From NCBI GenBank assembly GCA_900772845.1, contig CAAGSD010000123.1, positions 1-52,386 of the forward strand: a stretch of DNA of 52,386 nucleotides, read 5' to 3'. Positions 51,215 through 52,386 of the stretch are shown here, piece by piece. The position numbers and the translations under genes were made by a program. Position 1 is the first letter of the stretch, and every line of letters starts with the position of its first letter. Origin of the DNA: Lachnospiraceae bacterium. GTDB taxonomy: Bacteria > Bacillota > Clostridia > Lachnospirales > Lachnospiraceae. Below the pieces are notes generated by a model, which was given only the letters and a program-made list of their open reading frames with translations, was not told the origin of the DNA and made no database searches.

Positions 51215-52258
51215 ATGAAATATCCGAAAAATATACAGCAGGGAGGGACCATCGGATTCGTGGCCCCTTCTTTTGGCTGTCAGATAGAACCCTATTACAC
51301 TGCCTTTGGCAATGCACAGAAGAAATTCCGGGAAATGGGGTATCAGCTGCAGTTAGGCCCCAACTGTTATGCAGGAGAGGGTATCGGTATCAGCAACACA
51401 CCTGAAAAATGTGGACAGGAGCTGACGGACTATTATTGCAGTCCGGAGAACGATGTCCTGATTTCCTGTGGCGGCGGAGAATTGATGTGTGAGACCATGA
51501 GCCATGTGGATTTTGCACGTCTGCAGGCAGCGGCCCCCAAGTGGTATCTGGGTTATTCCGACAATACCAACATGACCTATCTGCTGGCAACAATCTGTGA
51601 TACGGCCTCCGTCTACGGTCCCTGTGCAGCTGCCTTTGGCATGGAGCCATGGCATACGTCTCTGAAGGATGCTTTCGGGATTCTGACCGGAGAGACCACG
51701 GAGGTACACGGGTATGACAAGTGGGAGAAAGAATCTCTGAAAAATGAGGAGCAGCCTCTGATACCTTATAACACCACCGAACCCCGGGTGCTGAAAAAGT
51801 ATCTTGGCAGACAGGCGGCGGGCGAAGGACAGGAAATCCGTTTTTCCGGCAGACTATTGGGTGGCTGCATGGATTGTCTGGTGAATTTACCAGGCACCCG
51901 TTTTGATAAGACGAAGGAGTTCCTGGAAAAATATAAAGAGGATGGAATCATCTGGTTCCTTGAATCCTGTGATCTGAATGTCTTCGCTATCCGTAGAGCC
52001 ATGTGGCAGATGGAGGAAGCCGGATGGTTTCAGTATGTCAAAGGTTTTCTGATCGGCAGACCGTTGTGCTTCGGACAGGAGATGATGGGACTGGATCAGT
52101 ACCAGGCAGTCCTGGCTGTGGCAGGCGAGAAACATGTTCCTGTGATCATGGATGTGGATCTGGGGCATCTGGCACCTATGATGCCTATTGTCACCGGAAG
52201 CTGTGCGGAAGTACAGGTACAGGGCAATGATGTCACCCTCCGTTATGACTATCGGTAA
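51215..52258 (+). CDS. LD-carboxypeptidase family (S66) protein
   Basis: A 347-residue serine peptidase of family S66 (LdcA/MccF). The nucleophile is S115 in YLGYSDNTNMTYLL, with the preceding CGGGELMCETM substrate loop. The remaining Glu/His residues of the triad lie in the C-terminal half (WFLESCDLN and the late DVDLGHLAPMMPI). LdcA trims the terminal D-alanine of muropeptide tetrapeptides; MccF cleaves peptide-nucleotide antibiotics and resembles it closely. Its place after ddh and lysA favours recovery of DAP-containing wall peptides. AGGAGG lies 9 bases before the ATG. Confidence 0.88.
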   Translation: MKYPKNIQQGGTIGFVAPSFGCQIEPYYTAFGNAQKKFREMGYQLQLGPNCYAGEGIGISNTPEKCGQELTDYYCSPENDVLISCGGGELMCETMSHVDFARLQAAAPKWYLGYSDNTNMTYLLATICDTASVYGPCAAAFGMEPWHTSLKDAFGILTGETTEVHGYDKWEKESLKNEEQPLIPYNTTEPRVLKKYLGRQAAGEGQEIRFSGRLLGGCMDCLVNLPGTRFDKTKEFLEKYKEDGIIWFLESCDLNVFAIRRAMWQMEEAGWFQYVKGFLIGRPLCFGQEMMGLDQYQAVLAVAGEKHVPVIMDVDLGHLAPMMPIVTGSCAEVQVQGNDVTLRYDYR

Positions 52259-52295
52259 AAATGTATAAATGCATAGAAAAAGTGTAGAAATCACC

Positions 52296-52368
52296 ACCAC
52301 CCGTCTAACGGGTGGTTTGCTCTGAGGCTATAAGCCTCTGTTACCGGCCAGCGCCTAAAGACGCTGGC
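52296..52368. mobile_element. Three tandem hairpins, possible IS200/IS605-type end
   Basis: Starting 38 bp after the last stop are three perfect hairpins: ACCACCCGT/ACGGGTGGT (52296-52316), GAGGCT/AGCCTC (52324-52338) and GCCAGCG/CGCTGGC (52347-52368). Subterminal hairpins of this sort occur at ends of IS200/IS605 elements, and read on the minus strand they resemble the right-end RNA that follows tnpB. No transposase is in the window, so this is tentative. The first hairpin might also serve as a terminator, though the T-run is short. Confidence 0.4.
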
Positions 52369-52386
52369 TTTCACTTTGTTCAAGCC

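Noticed and set aside
51136..51405. 89-codon frame overlapping the start of the LD-carboxypeptidase gene
   Set aside because: It overlaps the well-supported S66 gene in another frame and encodes nothing recognisable.

Overview
The window looks like chromosomal DNA from a strictly anaerobic, spore-forming Firmicute of class Clostridia, most likely a gut Lachnospiraceae relative. The reasons are: spoIVA, a SpoIID-family protein and a SpoVAF-type germination protein; an oxygen-sensitive class III ribonucleotide reductase with its activase; a meso-DAP dehydrogenase route to lysine; a class B sortase with a PKTG-type substrate; a Firmicute-style 6S RNA; and an apparent Re-type citrate synthase next to isocitrate dehydrogenase. 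No rRNA, tRNA, CRISPR array, prophage or complete IS was found. Nearly all genes are on the + strand. The exceptions are tyrA and a small block of three genes at 34.3-35.4 kb.

Layout. 1-0.6 kb is non-coding and highly structured: a long imperfect palindrome, then a branched RNA candidate ending in a T-tract. 0.7-5.4 kb holds deoC, an Xaa-Pro aminopeptidase, pckA with its own promoter and terminator, and a 6S RNA gene. 5.4-11.8 kb holds a SpoIID-like protein, a YihY-family membrane protein, M18 aminopeptidase, queA, a PilZ protein and a VanZ-like protein, ending in a terminator shared with the convergent tyrA. 13.2-15.8 kb holds a formate/nitrite transporter and spoIVA. 15.8-20.1 kb is a nucleoside-salvage operon (purine nucleoside phosphorylase, cytidine deaminase, amidohydrolase-type deaminase, purine permease). 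20.1-23.1 kb holds a membrane-anchored MutS-like ATPase, a 48-residue membrane peptide and a WYL regulator. 23.1-26.6 kb is nrdD-nrdG-dut behind tandem NrdR boxes. 26.6-34.3 kb holds spoVAF, degV, an EF-G-like GTPase and leuS. 34.3-35.5 kb is a minus-strand block of uncharacterised genes including a Cys/Gly/Asn-rich protein. 35.5-43.8 kb is a cell-surface cluster: sortase B, a 1520-residue BspA-type repeat protein with a TPKTG sorting signal, a second BspA-type protein, and a subtilase without a signal peptide. 43.8-47.6 kb pairs a Re-citrate-synthase-like enzyme, a GntR/FCD regulator and isocitrate dehydrogenase. 47.9-52.3 kb holds a TrmB-like regulator, DAP dehydrogenase, DAP decarboxylase and an S66 LD-carboxypeptidase, a DAP/lysine and muropeptide module. 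The last 100 bases carry three tandem hairpins that resemble a transposon end.

How it fits together. The metabolic genes describe an anaerobe that salvages nucleosides, reduces NTPs by radical chemistry while removing dUTP, and probably makes 2-oxoglutarate through citrate and isocitrate. The most interesting signals are regulatory: a long, nearly perfect palindrome over the -10 of the citrate-synthase-like gene, next to a GntR gene; paired NrdR boxes; a spoVAF ribosome-binding site built into the 3' arm of the preceding terminator, with a possible sigma-G promoter inside the same hairpin; a 3' motif shared by two unrelated minus-strand genes; and two multi-helix intergenic RNA candidates. 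All calls come from reading the sequence by eye; no database or folding software was used.
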